Positions 34,705-46,772 of a stretch of 64,000 bases of DNA are shown here, in pieces. Where the stretch lies: the NCBI RefSeq assembly GCF_900105905.1, contig NZ_FNSV01000005.1, positions 1,798,001-1,862,000 on the forward strand, read 5' to 3'. Numbering within the stretch: position 1 is the first letter of the stretch; every line of letters begins with the position of its first letter. The position numbers and the translations under genes are program-made. The DNA comes from Rhodococcus koreensis. GTDB lineage: Bacteria; Actinomycetota; Actinomycetes; Mycobacteriales; Mycobacteriaceae. The notes below the pieces were generated by a model. The model was not told where the DNA came from, searched no databases, and worked only from the letters and a program-made list of their open reading frames with translations.

Positions 34705-34744
34705 GTGCGCGGTGAGCGAGTCAAGCGACTCGCTTACCGCGCAC
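34705..34744. terminator. Strong bidirectional terminator hairpin
   Basis: GTGCGCGGTGAGCGAGTC (34705-34722) pairs with GACTCGCTTACCGCGCAC (34727-34744) around a 4-base loop. It is an 18-bp stem with one G-T pair. It lies between the convergent small membrane-protein gene and guaA and should stop transcription from both sides. Confidence 0.8.
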
Positions 34745-34750
34745 TGTGCG

Positions 34751-36322
<1,572 letters not shown>

Positions 36323-36386
36323 CGGATCAGTCTAATCGGCGCAGCTCTGTGGTCTGCGCGACCCCACGACCCGGCCCTCGCCGGCG

Positions 36387-38129
36387 CTATGCAACGCCGT
36401 GCTTCCGGGTGTCGGGCAGCACCGAGCCGTTTCGGATCTCGACGATCGGCAGCACCAGCGCGGCGGGCGCGCCTTCCGGGACGACCGGCTTGATCGGCGC
36501 GACCGGGTTCAGGCGCCGGTATCCCTCGCCCTGCGCCGGACGCAGATCCACTTCACCCTTGTTCGGCCACAGCGACGCCGCACGCTCGGCCTGCGCCGAG
36601 ATCGTCAGCGACGGGTTGACGCCCAGGTTCGCGGAGACGGCCGAACCGTCGACCACGCTCAGCGTCGGGTAACCCCATACCCGGTGGTAGGGGTCGATGA
36701 CGCCGTTCGACGGTTCCGACGCGATCGTGCAGCCGCCGAGGAAGTGCGCAGTGAGCGGGATGTTGAACACGTCGCCCCAGGTGCCGCCTGCGCGACCGTC
36801 GATCTTCTCCGCGATCCGCCGGGTCGCCTCGTTGCCGGCCGGGATCCAGCTGGGGTTCGGCTGACCGTGGCCCTGCTTGCTGGTGACCTTGCGCCGGCCG
36901 AACAGGCCCTTCTTCGTGTACGTGGTGATGGAGTTGTCGAGGTTCTGCATCACCAGCGCGATGATGGTGCGCTCGCTCCACTTGTACGGGGTGAGGACCT
37001 TCAATGCCGTCGGATCCTTCGCGAGTTCCCTCAGGAATGTCATCCACCGCCTGCCGCCGCCGTCGGTCAGCAGCGTCTGCAGCATCGCCATCGAGTTCGA
37101 CCCCTTGCCGTAACGCACCGGCTCCACGTGGGTGTCGGGCGTCGGGTGGAACGACGACGTGATCGCGACGCCCTTCGTGAGCTCGAGCGCGGGGTCCACC
37201 TTGTTCTTGGCGGCGCCGAGGATCGACTCCGAGTTGGTGCGGGTGAGCACACCCAGCCGGTCGGAGATCTTCGGCAGCGCGCCCGACTCCTTCTGGTCGA
37301 ACAGCAGATGCTGCGTGCCCCACGTGCCGGCGGCCAGGACGACGTTCGCCGCGGTGTACGTCTTGCGGTTCCGGTTCTTCCGCGGCCCGCTGCGCCGGGT
37401 GAAGACGTCCCAGGTGCCGTCGGACGCCTCGCGCAGCCCCTTGACCGTTGTCATCGGGATGATCTCCGCGCCGGCCTTCTCCGCGAGGCCCAGGTAGTTC
37501 TTGAGCAGGGTGTTCTTGGCGCCGTGCCGGCATCCGGTCATGCATTCGCCGCATTCGATGCATCCGGTGCGGTCGGGGCCGACGCCGCCGAAGTACGGGT
37601 CCGGCACGGTCTTGCCCGCTTCGCCGAAGAACACGCCGACCGGGGTCTGGATGAACGTGTCGCCCACGCCCATGTCCTCGGCGACCGACTTGATGATCTC
37701 GTCCGCGGGGGTCATGTGCGGATTCTGGACGACACCGAGCATCTTGCGGGCCTGCTCGTAGTGCGGCGTGAGCTCGTCGTGCCAGTCGGTGATGTGCGAC
37801 CACTGCTTGTCCTGGAAGAAGGAGGCAGGCGGCTTGTAGAGGGTGTTCGCGTAGTTGAGTGACCCACCGCCGACGCCGGCGCCGGCGAGGATGAGGCAGT
37901 CGCGGAGCAAGTGGACGCGCTGGATGCCGAAGAACCCGAGGGCGGGCGCCCAGAGGAACTTCCTGAGATCCCAGCTGGTCTTCGCGAAGTCCGCGTCGGC
38001 GTAGCGACGGCCCGCCTCGAGGATGCCGACCTTGTACCCCTTCTCGACCAACCGGAGCGCGGTGACACTGCCACCGAATCCGGAACCGACGATGAGGACG
38101 TCGTAATCCGTTGTGCGCTGCTTGCTCAT
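36387..38129 (-). CDS. choD: GMC oxidoreductase, ChoD-type (putative cholesterol oxidase)
   Basis: A flavoprotein of 580 residues from ATG 38129 (after GGAGG); the frame extends further upstream without similarity. The FAD-binding motif is YDVLIVGSGFGGSVTAL. The cysteine-rich segment TGCIECGECMTGCRHGAKNT is typical of the ChoD (Rv3409c) group. The C-terminal part is HFLGGCTIASEPSNGVIDPY and the GMC signature VVDGSAVSANLGVNPSL. ChoD was first described as a cholesterol oxidase, but the ring-oxidising role in this genus is mainly carried by other enzymes, so the true substrate is uncertain. A TACT-N4-AGTA operator candidate lies 30 bp upstream. Confidence 0.9.
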   Translation of the reverse strand: MSKQRTTDYDVLIVGSGFGGSVTALRLVEKGYKVGILEAGRRYADADFAKTSWDLRKFLWAPALGFFGIQRVHLLRDCLILAGAGVGGGSLNYANTLYKPPASFFQDKQWSHITDWHDELTPHYEQARKMLGVVQNPHMTPADEIIKSVAEDMGVGDTFIQTPVGVFFGEAGKTVPDPYFGGVGPDRTGCIECGECMTGCRHGAKNTLLKNYLGLAEKAGAEIIPMTTVKGLREASDGTWDVFTRRSGPRKNRNRKTYTAANVVLAAGTWGTQHLLFDQKESGALPKISDRLGVLTRTNSESILGAAKNKVDPALELTKGVAITSSFHPTPDTHVEPVRYGKGSNSMAMLQTLLTDGGGRRWMTFLRELAKDPTALKVLTPYKWSERTIIALVMQNLDNSITTYTKKGLFGRRKVTSKQGHGQPNPSWIPAGNEATRRIAEKIDGRAGGTWGDVFNIPLTAHFLGGCTIASEPSNGVIDPYHRVWGYPTLSVVDGSAVSANLGVNPSLTISAQAERAASLWPNKGEVDLRPAQGEGYRRLNPVAPIKPVVPEGAPAALVLPIVEIRNGSVLPDTRKHGVA

Positions 38130-38158
38130 CACTCGACCTCCAACGAACCTGAGTTTAT

Positions 38159-38170
38159 TACTCGCCAGTA
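38159..38170. promoter_or_regulatory. TACT-N4-AGTA operator candidate before choD
   Basis: TACT-CGCC-AGTA is an inverted repeat 30 bp upstream of the choD ATG. The same half-sites and spacing occur before the acyl-CoA reductase gene (19087-19098). Both probably bind a TetR-type regulator of lipid metabolism. Confidence 0.5.
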
Positions 38171-38257
38171 TGCACCCGGCAGTTGTGACAGCTGCCACAA
38201 GGGTTACCTTAACTGTAACGAGAGGTATCAGGAACGGTCGCGATACCCGCAAACGCA

Positions 38258-38314
38258 CGTCGCCCGATGCCGCACCGGCGCAGTTGAACTGCACCGATGC
38301 GACATCGGGCGACG
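38258..38314 (-). terminator. Terminator after guaB3
   Basis: CGTCGCCCGATG (38258-38269) pairs with CATCGGGCGACG (38303-38314), and an inner stem GCAGTT/AACTGC strengthens it. It lies 26 bp past the guaB3 stop and before the choD promoter, so choD is likely transcribed separately. Confidence 0.78.
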
Positions 38315-38339
38315 AGAGAAGCAGTGACGGACGTACGCC

Positions 38340-39479
38340 TCAGGCGCGGACCGTCAGGCCTACTTTCTGGAATTCCTTCAGATCGGAGTACCCCGCCTTC
38401 GCCATCGAGCGGCGCAGTCCACCGACCAGGTTCAGGGAACCGAACGGGTCGTCCGACGGGCCGGTGAGGACCCGGTCCAGCGACGGCCGGTCACCGAACG
38501 AAACCGGCAGCATCGTGCCGCGCGGCACCGACGGGTGCGCGGCGGCCGACGGCCAGTACCAGCCGCCGCCGGGAGCCTCCGCGGCAACGGCCAGCGGTGC
38601 GCCCAGGACCGCGGCGTCCGCGCCACAGGCGATCGCCTTCGCGAGGTCGCCCGAAGACGTGATGTCGCCGTCCGCGATGACGTGGACGTAGCGTCCACCC
38701 GTCTCGTCGAGGTAGTCGCGGCGGGCGGCCGCGGCGTCCGCGATGGCCGTCGCCATCGGGAGACCGATGCCCAGCACCTCACCGGTGGTCGTGGCGCCCT
38801 CGGTGGAGCCGTACCCGACGATCACCCCGGCCGCGCCCGTGCGCATCAGGTGCAGAGCGGTGCGGTGATCGCTCACCCCACCGGCCACGACGGGGACGTC
38901 CAGTTCGGAGATGAACGTCTTCAGGTTCAGCGGTTCGCTGTCGCCGTGGGCGACGTGCTCGGCGGAGATGATCGTGCCGTGCACGACCAGCAGGTCGATG
39001 CCCGCCTCCAGCAGTTGCGGGGTCAGCGCCCGCGCGTTCTGCGGACTCACCCGCACCGCGGTCGTGACACCCGCGTCGCGGACCTGCGCCACGGCAGCGG
39101 CCAGGAGCCCCGGCTGCAACGGTGCCGCGTGCAGTTCCTGCAGCTTCTTGATCGGCGCCTCGACGTCGACGTCCGACTCCGCCAGCGCGACGAGTTCGGC
39201 GAGCTTCGCCTCGACGTCCGCGTGCCGGCCCCACAGCCCCTCACCGTTGATGACGCCGAGGCCACCGCGCTTGCCGAGTTCGATCGCGAACGACGGCGAC
39301 ACGAGCGCGTCGGTCGGATGCGCCAGCACCGGGATGTCGAACCGGTACGCGTCGAGCTGCCAGGACGTCGACACCTCCTTGGAGGAGCGGGTCCGGCGGG
39401 AGGGGACGATGTCGATGTCGTCCAGCTCATAGGTTCGTCGGGCTGTTCGGCCCATGCCGATCTCAACGAGGTCGCGCAC
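38340..39479 (-). CDS. guaB3: IMP dehydrogenase/GMP reductase family protein GuaB3
   Basis: A 379-residue TIM-barrel protein of the GuaB3 branch, always next to guaB2 in actinobacteria. It has no CBS domains. Conserved parts are YELDDIDIVPSRRTRSSKE, LVVHGTIISAEHV and DYLDETGGRYVHVIADGD. The catalytic cysteine loop of true IMP dehydrogenases (GSIC-T) is replaced by GYGSTEGATTTGE, so it is unlikely to work as an IMPDH. A cyanobacterial GuaB3 has been shown to be a GMP reductase, but that enzyme keeps more of the active site. Function here is open. It is 33 bp downstream of guaB2 and probably co-transcribed. Confidence 0.92.
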   Translation of the reverse strand: MRDLVEIGMGRTARRTYELDDIDIVPSRRTRSSKEVSTSWQLDAYRFDIPVLAHPTDALVSPSFAIELGKRGGLGVINGEGLWGRHADVEAKLAELVALAESDVDVEAPIKKLQELHAAPLQPGLLAAAVAQVRDAGVTTAVRVSPQNARALTPQLLEAGIDLLVVHGTIISAEHVAHGDSEPLNLKTFISELDVPVVAGGVSDHRTALHLMRTGAAGVIVGYGSTEGATTTGEVLGIGLPMATAIADAAAARRDYLDETGGRYVHVIADGDITSSGDLAKAIACGADAAVLGAPLAVAAEAPGGGWYWPSAAAHPSVPRGTMLPVSFGDRPSLDRVLTGPSDDPFGSLNLVGGLRRSMAKAGYSDLKEFQKVGLTVRA

Positions 39480-39512
39480 GCGCGCCCCTTTCTCGTGAAT
39501 CGTGACTGGTTG

Positions 39513-41683
<2,171 letters not shown>

Positions 41684-41714
41684 TCCGGCACAACCCGATC
41701 CAAACCCTGTACTG

Positions 41715-41763
41715 ACAGACGACTGTGGCCCGACACGCGAAGTGTCGGGCCACAGTCGTCTGT
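41715..41763. terminator. 22-bp perfect bidirectional terminator
   Basis: GACGACTGTGGCCCGACAC (41718-41736) and GTGTCGGGCCACAGTCGTC (41742-41760) are perfect inverted repeats around GCGAA; three more flanking pairs extend the stem. It lies between the convergent DUF5319 and rsdA genes. Confidence 0.85.
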
Positions 41764-41783
41764 GCGGGTGGGCCGCCTAACCG

Positions 41784-42827
41784 CTAGCTGGTGGGCGGCA
41801 GCACCGGGACCGGGGTCGTCGTGGTGGGCAGCGGCACCGTCGAGGGCTGCTGAGACGGCTGCTGCTGAGTGGGCGGCTGCGTGGTCGGATTGTCCGGCGG
41901 CAGTATCGGCAACTGCATGATTGTCGGATCCGGGCTCGTGGACGGCATCGTCTCAGGCGGAAGCGGAAGCTGCGGCGGCGGCGGCGGCAAGGTGGGCAGC
42001 TGCGGCAGCGGAATGGGCGGCAGTCCCGGAATCTGCAGATCCGTCGGCAGGGTTCCCGGCAACTGCCCGACTCCCGGCACCGTCGTGGAACCGGATGTCC
42101 CCGGCACGGTGGCAGGCAACTCGGTGGCCTGCGTCGGCGCGCCGGTTGTGGTGGTTCCCGGCGCCGTCGTCGCCGGCGGCGTGGTGGGGGCGATCCTCTC
42201 GACCTCCGCGGCCAGCTTCGCCCGCCACACGTCGAGTTCGTTGCGCATGTCGGCGTCGCGTACCCCGCCGGCACGGTCGGCGGCGCCGTCGAGCAGGTTC
42301 TTCGCCGACTCCGCGTCGCCCGCGGCGATCAGCCGTTCGGCCTCCTGCAGCTGGGACGTGGTGTCGATCTGCGCGACGGTCGAATCGGCCTGCTGGCTGA
42401 ACACGACCGACTTGACGCTCCACAGCGGATCGCCGGGTGCGGCGTTGTACGAGAAGATGGTGGCGCCGCCCATGACGACCGCGATCGCGGCGGCAGCGCC
42501 TGCGATGGGTCGCAACAGCCGGAGCTTGCCGCGGGCGGCGCTGCGTGCGGAACGGGCGTTGTCCGAGGCGTCGATCGCCGCGATCACGTCGTCGAGCAGC
42601 GGCCCGGTCGGCATCGGCGTCGACACGATGTCGGCACGCCAATTGGTCAGCAGAAGCGCGAGCTCGTATTGCTCCGGCGAATCCGTTGCGACGGGACCGC
42701 CACCGGCGATCGCGTCGATCAATGCGTCGTCGCGGCGCACTGCCGCGACGTCCACCGGTGCGTCGTCTCCTGGGAGATCGGCATCGGGATTGCCGTTGCG
42801 CTTGATGCCCCTAGCCAAACCTCTCAC
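41784..42827 (-). CDS. rsdA: Anti-sigma-D factor RsdA
   Basis: A 347-residue single-pass membrane protein that should bind and inhibit SigD. The N-terminal cytoplasmic part (1-105) contains DDALIDAIAGGGP and ELALLLTNWRADI, typical of the RsdA sigma-binding region. The membrane segment is LLRPIAGAAAAIAVVMGGAT (about 106-128). The extracytoplasmic part starts with NAAPGDPLWSVKSVVF, which looks like an anti-sigma-D C-terminal domain, and ends in about 140 residues rich in Pro, Thr and Leu. The GTG start overlaps sigD by 17 nt. Release by proteolysis is known for the mycobacterial homologue. Confidence 0.88.
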   Translation of the reverse strand: MRGLARGIKRNGNPDADLPGDDAPVDVAAVRRDDALIDAIAGGGPVATDSPEQYELALLLTNWRADIVSTPMPTGPLLDDVIAAIDASDNARSARSAARGKLRLLRPIAGAAAAIAVVMGGATIFSYNAAPGDPLWSVKSVVFSQQADSTVAQIDTTSQLQEAERLIAAGDAESAKNLLDGAADRAGGVRDADMRNELDVWRAKLAAEVERIAPTTPPATTAPGTTTTGAPTQATELPATVPGTSGSTTVPGVGQLPGTLPTDLQIPGLPPIPLPQLPTLPPPPPQLPLPPETMPSTSPDPTIMQLPILPPDNPTTQPPTQQQPSQQPSTVPLPTTTTPVPVLPPTS

Positions 42828-43389
42828 CTGCCTTTGTCACTTCTTTTTTCAGTTTCGCGATGGCTCGGTGTTGAGCCACGCGGACAGCTCCCGCGGTACT
42901 ACCCACGGCCGCGGCCGTCTCCTCGGCTGACATACCGACCACGAGCCGGAGGATCAAGATCTCCCGGTGCTTCTCCGGCAGCGTGCTCAGCAGTTCGTTC
43001 ATCTGCCTGCTCGCTTCCGAGTCCAGCGCCCGCTGTTCGGGTCCGTCATCGTTGGCGACGACATCAGGTACTTCGGCGACGGGCTCCGACTTGTTACGTG
43101 CGGAGTTCCGATGCGCGTCGGCGACCTTGTGCGCGGCGATCCCGTAGACGAATGCCATGAACGGCCGGCCCTGATCCTCGTAGCGAGGTAGGGCCGTCAT
43201 CACGGCGAGGCACACTTCTTGTGCCACGTCGTCCGCAGAGAGTTGTCCCCTCTCCGCAGCACCGACCCTGGCTCTGCAGTAACGCACAACCAAGGGCCGA
43301 ATGTTTTCCAGGACCAGAGCTAAAGCGGCCCGGTCACCCTGCGTTGCAGCGGCGACGGCGGAGTCCAACTCCTCGCTCGTGTTAGTCAT
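42811..43389 (-). CDS. sigD: ECF sigma factor SigD
   Basis: A 192-residue extracytoplasmic-function sigma factor. Region 2 is LSADDVAQEVCLAVMTALPR to FVYGIAAHKVADAHRNS (about 50-105), and region 4 is LPEKHREILILRLVVGMSAE with the DNA-binding helix GSTAGAVRVAQHRA (about 140-185). ATG 43389 (MTNTSEELDS) is chosen over the longer frame. It overlaps rsdA, its antagonist, and its position between DUF5319 and whiB3 matches Rv3414c. In mycobacteria SigD responds to nutrient limitation. Confidence 0.93.
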   Translation of the reverse strand: MTNTSEELDSAVAAATQGDRAALALVLENIRPLVVRYCRARVGAAERGQLSADDVAQEVCLAVMTALPRYEDQGRPFMAFVYGIAAHKVADAHRNSARNKSEPVAEVPDVVANDDGPEQRALDSEASRQMNELLSTLPEKHREILILRLVVGMSAEETAAAVGSTAGAVRVAQHRAIAKLKKEVTKAGERFG

Positions 43390-43549
43390 CGTTGCTGAAT
43401 ATCCTGGCGTTACAGTGGCACCTCCCCCGATGGGTGTGCTCCCGCTCTCAGCGGAACACTCCAAGAGTAACGGTGCGGACCGAACGGTATTCGCCCGGAT
43501 TCGCACCGATTCGTGAACAGCCCGGGCCCACGGGGCCCGATCAGCGGTG

Positions 43550-44383
43550 TCAGATTCGGAAGCGCCCACCTCGCGCCCTGATGAGCGCTTCGCACTCCTC
43601 GGACACCGCCTCCGCACGTGAGTCGGACGTCACACCACTCAGCAACATCGCAGCCGCCCACTTCAGGGGTATCAGGCCGTACCGATCGCAGCGGTCGAGC
43701 ACATCCGCGGCGAGCCGCGCCGCCGGACCGGAATCGGACTCCCCCGTCATCGACGCACTCCGCAGCAGGTCCGATTTGACGTGGTGCCGCACCGATCCGG
43801 CGGCCTCCGAAATTTCTGCCGCGGCCTCGGCGTGGCGGCGCGCCGCGGTGAAGTCCCCGTCCGCGAGGAACAACTCCGCGCTCACCCAGTGCCTCCGGAC
43901 GTGCTGCCGCCACAGTTCGCCGTGGGCGTGCACGTCCAGGTGCTCGGCGCACCGATCGAGCAGCCGCCTGCCCAGTGCGAGCCGGCCGCACCCCAGCGCG
44001 TCGGCGGCGAGTCCCGTCATTGCGTCGCACCGCGCCTCCACGGCGAGAACACCGTCCGACGCTCCGGGACCCGTCCCGACGACGGCCAGGGCCCGGCCGT
44101 CGAATCCGGACGACACGGCGTGCCAGCCGAGCTGTCTCAGCAGCGACGCCTGCGTGCTCCAGGCGAGCGAGACGACCGCGGGTTCGGCAACCCCGCCGCG
44201 CGTCAGGGCGTCCAGTTCGGCGCGGGATCGGCTGTAGTACCCGCGGGCACCCCAGGCCACCGCCCGCATCCAGCGTTCGACGGGAACGTCCGACTCCGGC
44301 AGGGGGCTCACGCCCGGATCGGCGCCGAACGCCGCGCGGATCAGTGGATTCGTGACTGCGGAACGGAGAGAGGAGTCGGGCAC
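43550..44383 (-). CDS. Rv3415c-like protein of unknown function
   Basis: A 277-residue soluble, almost wholly helical protein from GTG 44383 (MPDSSLRSAVTNP). The helices carry a repeating pattern (WSTQASLLRQLGWHAVSSGF, AADALGCGRLALGRRLLDRC, ELFLADGDFTAARRHAEAAA) that resembles tetratricopeptide-type repeats. No catalytic motif is seen. Location between sigD and the whiB3 cluster matches Rv3415c. It lies downstream of the MerR-like gene in the same direction, 34 bp away. Confidence 0.78.
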   Translation of the reverse strand: MPDSSLRSAVTNPLIRAAFGADPGVSPLPESDVPVERWMRAVAWGARGYYSRSRAELDALTRGGVAEPAVVSLAWSTQASLLRQLGWHAVSSGFDGRALAVVGTGPGASDGVLAVEARCDAMTGLAADALGCGRLALGRRLLDRCAEHLDVHAHGELWRQHVRRHWVSAELFLADGDFTAARRHAEAAAEISEAAGSVRHHVKSDLLRSASMTGESDSGPAARLAADVLDRCDRYGLIPLKWAAAMLLSGVTSDSRAEAVSEECEALIRARGGRFRI

Positions 44384-44417
44384 GCCGAGATCATCGCATC
44401 GCCCGCCCTCGCACCGG

Positions 44418-45440
44418 TCAGGTGACCGCAGCGACGGCGCCCACGGCCGCATCCAGCGCTCCCAGCACCGTGATCGTCCGCGGTAGCGACTGTGTCCGGC
44501 AGCCGGGACCGCCCGCCAGCACCGTCAGCCCGGTGCGCCTGCGGCGGATCGCCCGCAGCAGGGAGGGTACGTCGCATCCGGCGGCGGGCAACCAGAGGAC
44601 GATCACGTCCGGTTCGGCGTTGGTCACGGCGGCGAGCAACGCCGACCGGCACAGTGGCAGCGCGATCCGCGTGTCCACCGACGCCGTGGCCAGGGCGGCG
44701 CCCAGGGCCCGGAATTCGAGACCGTACGGGTCCGCGGGGACCGCGTCCGGCGGGTCCGCGGGCACCTGCACGAGCAGGACCCGGCCACCGCCGCCGATCG
44801 GTGCATCCAGGGTCATCGTGGACAGAATCCCCGCGACACATTCGGCGAAGACACGGACGCTCACAGCGGCAGCGTCGGAGTTCCTGCCGTCGTCCGCCCA
44901 TTCGAGCACCGGAGCGACCACCGTCGTCCACATGGAGCTGAATCCTCGCTCCGCGACCGCCCGCACGACGATCCGGCGGATGGTCACGACGTCTCGCGCC
45001 AGCAACGCACCCGACAAATTGCGGACGGCGGCCTCCGCGTCGGCGAGGCCGGAAAAGGACGACAAAAGGTTCGACGAGCCTGTTTTCGTCCCGTTCACCG
45101 AGTTGTCATCCAGATTTTCGCCGCCCGGCCGGCGGCCGCTTTCTGACGAATATGTAGCCATTGCGTTAATCGCATATCTCGCGGCCTCCGCGGAGTTTGC
45201 ACCACCGTCCAGAGCCTGTTGCATGCATTCGAGCCGGGCGACGTCGCGCGACGTGTATCGCCGGTGACTTCCCTGCGGGTGGACGGAGGGGCCGATGCCG
45301 TAGCGGCGGTCCCACGTGCGAAGCGTCGACGGTGCCACCCCGAGCCTTCTGGCCAGCGCGGATACCGACATCGTGGGTCCCTCGTCCGGAGATCCGGAGG
45401 GGGTCTGCGTTTCAGGCTCCGCGGGCTGGGGCACCCGCAC
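44418..45440 (-). CDS. MerR-type regulator with degenerate B12-binding-like domain
   Basis: An N-terminal MerR helix-turn-helix (MSVSALARRLGVAPSTLRTW, DRRYGIGPSVHPQGSHRRYT) is followed by a helical bundle and a C-terminal Rossmann-like domain in the layout of CarH/LitR photoreceptors. The cobalamin signature is missing: where DxHxxG is expected the sequence has DPYGLEFRALG, and the CarH motif W-x9-E-H reads WTTVVAPVLEWAD. It probably does not bind B12. I use GTG 45440; GTG 45434 or ATG 45371 are possible. It is divergent from whiB3 across an AT-rich gap. Confidence 0.75.
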   Translation of the reverse strand: MRVPQPAEPETQTPSGSPDEGPTMSVSALARRLGVAPSTLRTWDRRYGIGPSVHPQGSHRRYTSRDVARLECMQQALDGGANSAEAARYAINAMATYSSESGRRPGGENLDDNSVNGTKTGSSNLLSSFSGLADAEAAVRNLSGALLARDVVTIRRIVVRAVAERGFSSMWTTVVAPVLEWADDGRNSDAAAVSVRVFAECVAGILSTMTLDAPIGGGGRVLLVQVPADPPDAVPADPYGLEFRALGAALATASVDTRIALPLCRSALLAAVTNAEPDVIVLWLPAAGCDVPSLLRAIRRRRTGLTVLAGGPGCRTQSLPRTITVLGALDAAVGAVAAVT

Positions 45441-45563
45441 ATCGTTACCCGTACCCCCAAGGTCTTTCAACCCGAAACGGAAACACGGAAACGCGGGAAA
45501 GTAAATATTTTCCAGGTTAACTTTCAGCTCGTGGGATATGTAAATCCCCACTGTGAACAACTA

Positions 45564-45593
45564 TTGACGCGATTTCCGAACCGACTCTACGGT
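45564..45593 (+). promoter_or_regulatory. Candidate promoter of whiB3
   Basis: TTGACG (45564-45569) and TACGGT (45588-45593) with an 18-bp spacer lie 86 bp before whiB3 in an unusually AT-rich stretch (about 45500-45600). A GGAAA-N8-TTTCC dyad near 45493 could be the operator of the divergent MerR-like protein. Confidence 0.5.
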
Positions 45594-45678
45594 TAGCAAC
45601 GTGAATGATTCAGCGGCTTGAACGTCGAGCCCACGGTCCGCTCGCCGCCCGAGGCGAGCTTGCAGCTAAGGAGTCCAC

Positions 45679-45972
45679 ATGCCTGCACCCAACCACCTTC
45701 CCGGCCCGAACGCGGATATCTGGGATTGGCAGATGCACGGACTGTGCCGCGGAGTCGACTCCTCGATGTTCTTCCATCCCGACGGGGAGCGCGGCCGTGC
45801 CCGCGCACAGCGGGAAACCCGTGCGAAGGAAATGTGCAGACGCTGCCCGGTCCTCGCCCAGTGCCGCAATCACGCGCTGAGCGTGTCCGAGCCGTACGGG
45901 ATCTGGGGTGGAATGTCCGAAACGGAACGCGAGATGCACGCCCGGCACAGACGCGGCCGGATCGCCGTTTGA
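45679..45972 (+). CDS. whiB3: WhiB-family Fe-S regulator (WhiB3)
   Basis: A 97-residue redox-sensing transcription factor with the four [4Fe-4S] ligands C23, C53, C56 and C62 (LCRGVDSSMFFHPDGE, MCRRCPVLAQC). The turn motif GIWGGM and the basic tail HARHRRGRIAV contact sigma-A and DNA. Mycobacterial WhiB3 senses redox state and NO and controls lipid anabolism. The start ATG follows AAGGAG. Its place between a MerR regulator and groEL1 matches Rv3416, although sigK-rskA has been placed in between here. Confidence 0.92.
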   Translation: MPAPNHLPGPNADIWDWQMHGLCRGVDSSMFFHPDGERGRARAQRETRAKEMCRRCPVLAQCRNHALSVSEPYGIWGGMSETEREMHARHRRGRIAV

Positions 45973-46047
45973 CCGCTCGCCCACACTCACCGAGGGACCC
46001 TCGCCGCCGTGCGAGGGTTCCTCGCGTCACTTCGATCCCCTCGCCAC

Positions 46048-46074
46048 CCATCCACGGCGACTCGGTCTCCGAAT
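46048..46074 (+). promoter_or_regulatory. SigK-type promoter before sigK
   Basis: CCATCC (46048-46053) and CCGAAT (46069-46074) with a 15-bp spacer match the SigK consensus CCATCC-N15-17-CCGAAT known from the mycobacterial mpt70/mpt83 promoters. It lies 29 bp upstream of the sigK ATG, so sigK-rskA is probably autoregulated. Confidence 0.82.
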
Positions 46075-46102
46075 GCCTACCGGCTGGAGGAGATGAGCGG
46101 AC

Positions 46103-46771
46103 ATGCACGCTACCGTGGTTCTCGATGAAGCGAGACGAGCGCTGGTGACGAACCACGAGGGCAAAACCCCGGCAGACGACGTGTGCTCGGCGGACGCGGC
46201 CGGGGCACACAGCGCCCGGGCCACCGAATCCGCGGAGCTCCACGACACCATGGCCCGCGTGGCGAACGGGGACGCCGACGCATTCGCCGAACTCTACGAC
46301 CGGACGAGCGCCCGAGTCCACGGCATGGTCCTGCGGGTGCTGCGCGACCCCGGGTACGCGGAGGAGACGACGCAGGAAGTCTTCCTCCAGGCCTGGCGCA
46401 CCGCGTCGAACTTCGACCCGGCAAAGGGTTCCGTCATGTCGTGGCTGATGACACTCGCGCACCGCCGGGCCGTCGACCGCGTGCGCTCGGAGCAGGCAGG
46501 CACCGACCGCGAATCCCTCTACGAGACCACCAACATCGCGGGGCCGTTCGACCACGTCACCGAGGAGGTGACTCGCCGGCTCGAGCATCAATCGGTGCTC
46601 GTCTGCCTCGACTCGCTCACGGACATGCAGCGTGAGTCCGTTGCGATGGCGTATTACGACGGCCGCACCTACCGGGAGGTCGCCTCCCAGCTGGGGGTCG
46701 CGCTGTCGACGGTGAAGACGCGCATCCGTGACGGATTGACGCGTCTTCGCGGCTGCCTGGGAGGTCTGTGA
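46103..46771 (+). CDS. sigK: ECF sigma factor SigK
   Basis: A 222-residue ECF sigma factor. Region 2 is DADAFAELYDRTSARVHGMV to GSVMSWLMTLAHRRAVDRV (about 54-125), and region 4 is LTDMQRESVAMAYYDGRTYR with helix-turn-helix VASQLGVALSTVKTRIRDG. The first 45 residues are a poorly conserved head, so a later start is possible, though the ATG at 46103 follows GGAGGAG. It is paired with rskA two bases downstream and has a SigK-type promoter upstream. In mycobacteria SigK drives mpt70/mpt83 and its own locus; those targets are not in this window. Confidence 0.9.
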   Translation: MHATVVLDEARRALVTNHEGKTPADDVCSADAAGAHSARATESAELHDTMARVANGDADAFAELYDRTSARVHGMVLRVLRDPGYAEETTQEVFLQAWRTASNFDPAKGSVMSWLMTLAHRRAVDRVRSEQAGTDRESLYETTNIAGPFDHVTEEVTRRLEHQSVLVCLDSLTDMQRESVAMAYYDGRTYREVASQLGVALSTVKTRIRDGLTRLRGCLGGL

Positions 46772-46772
46772 C

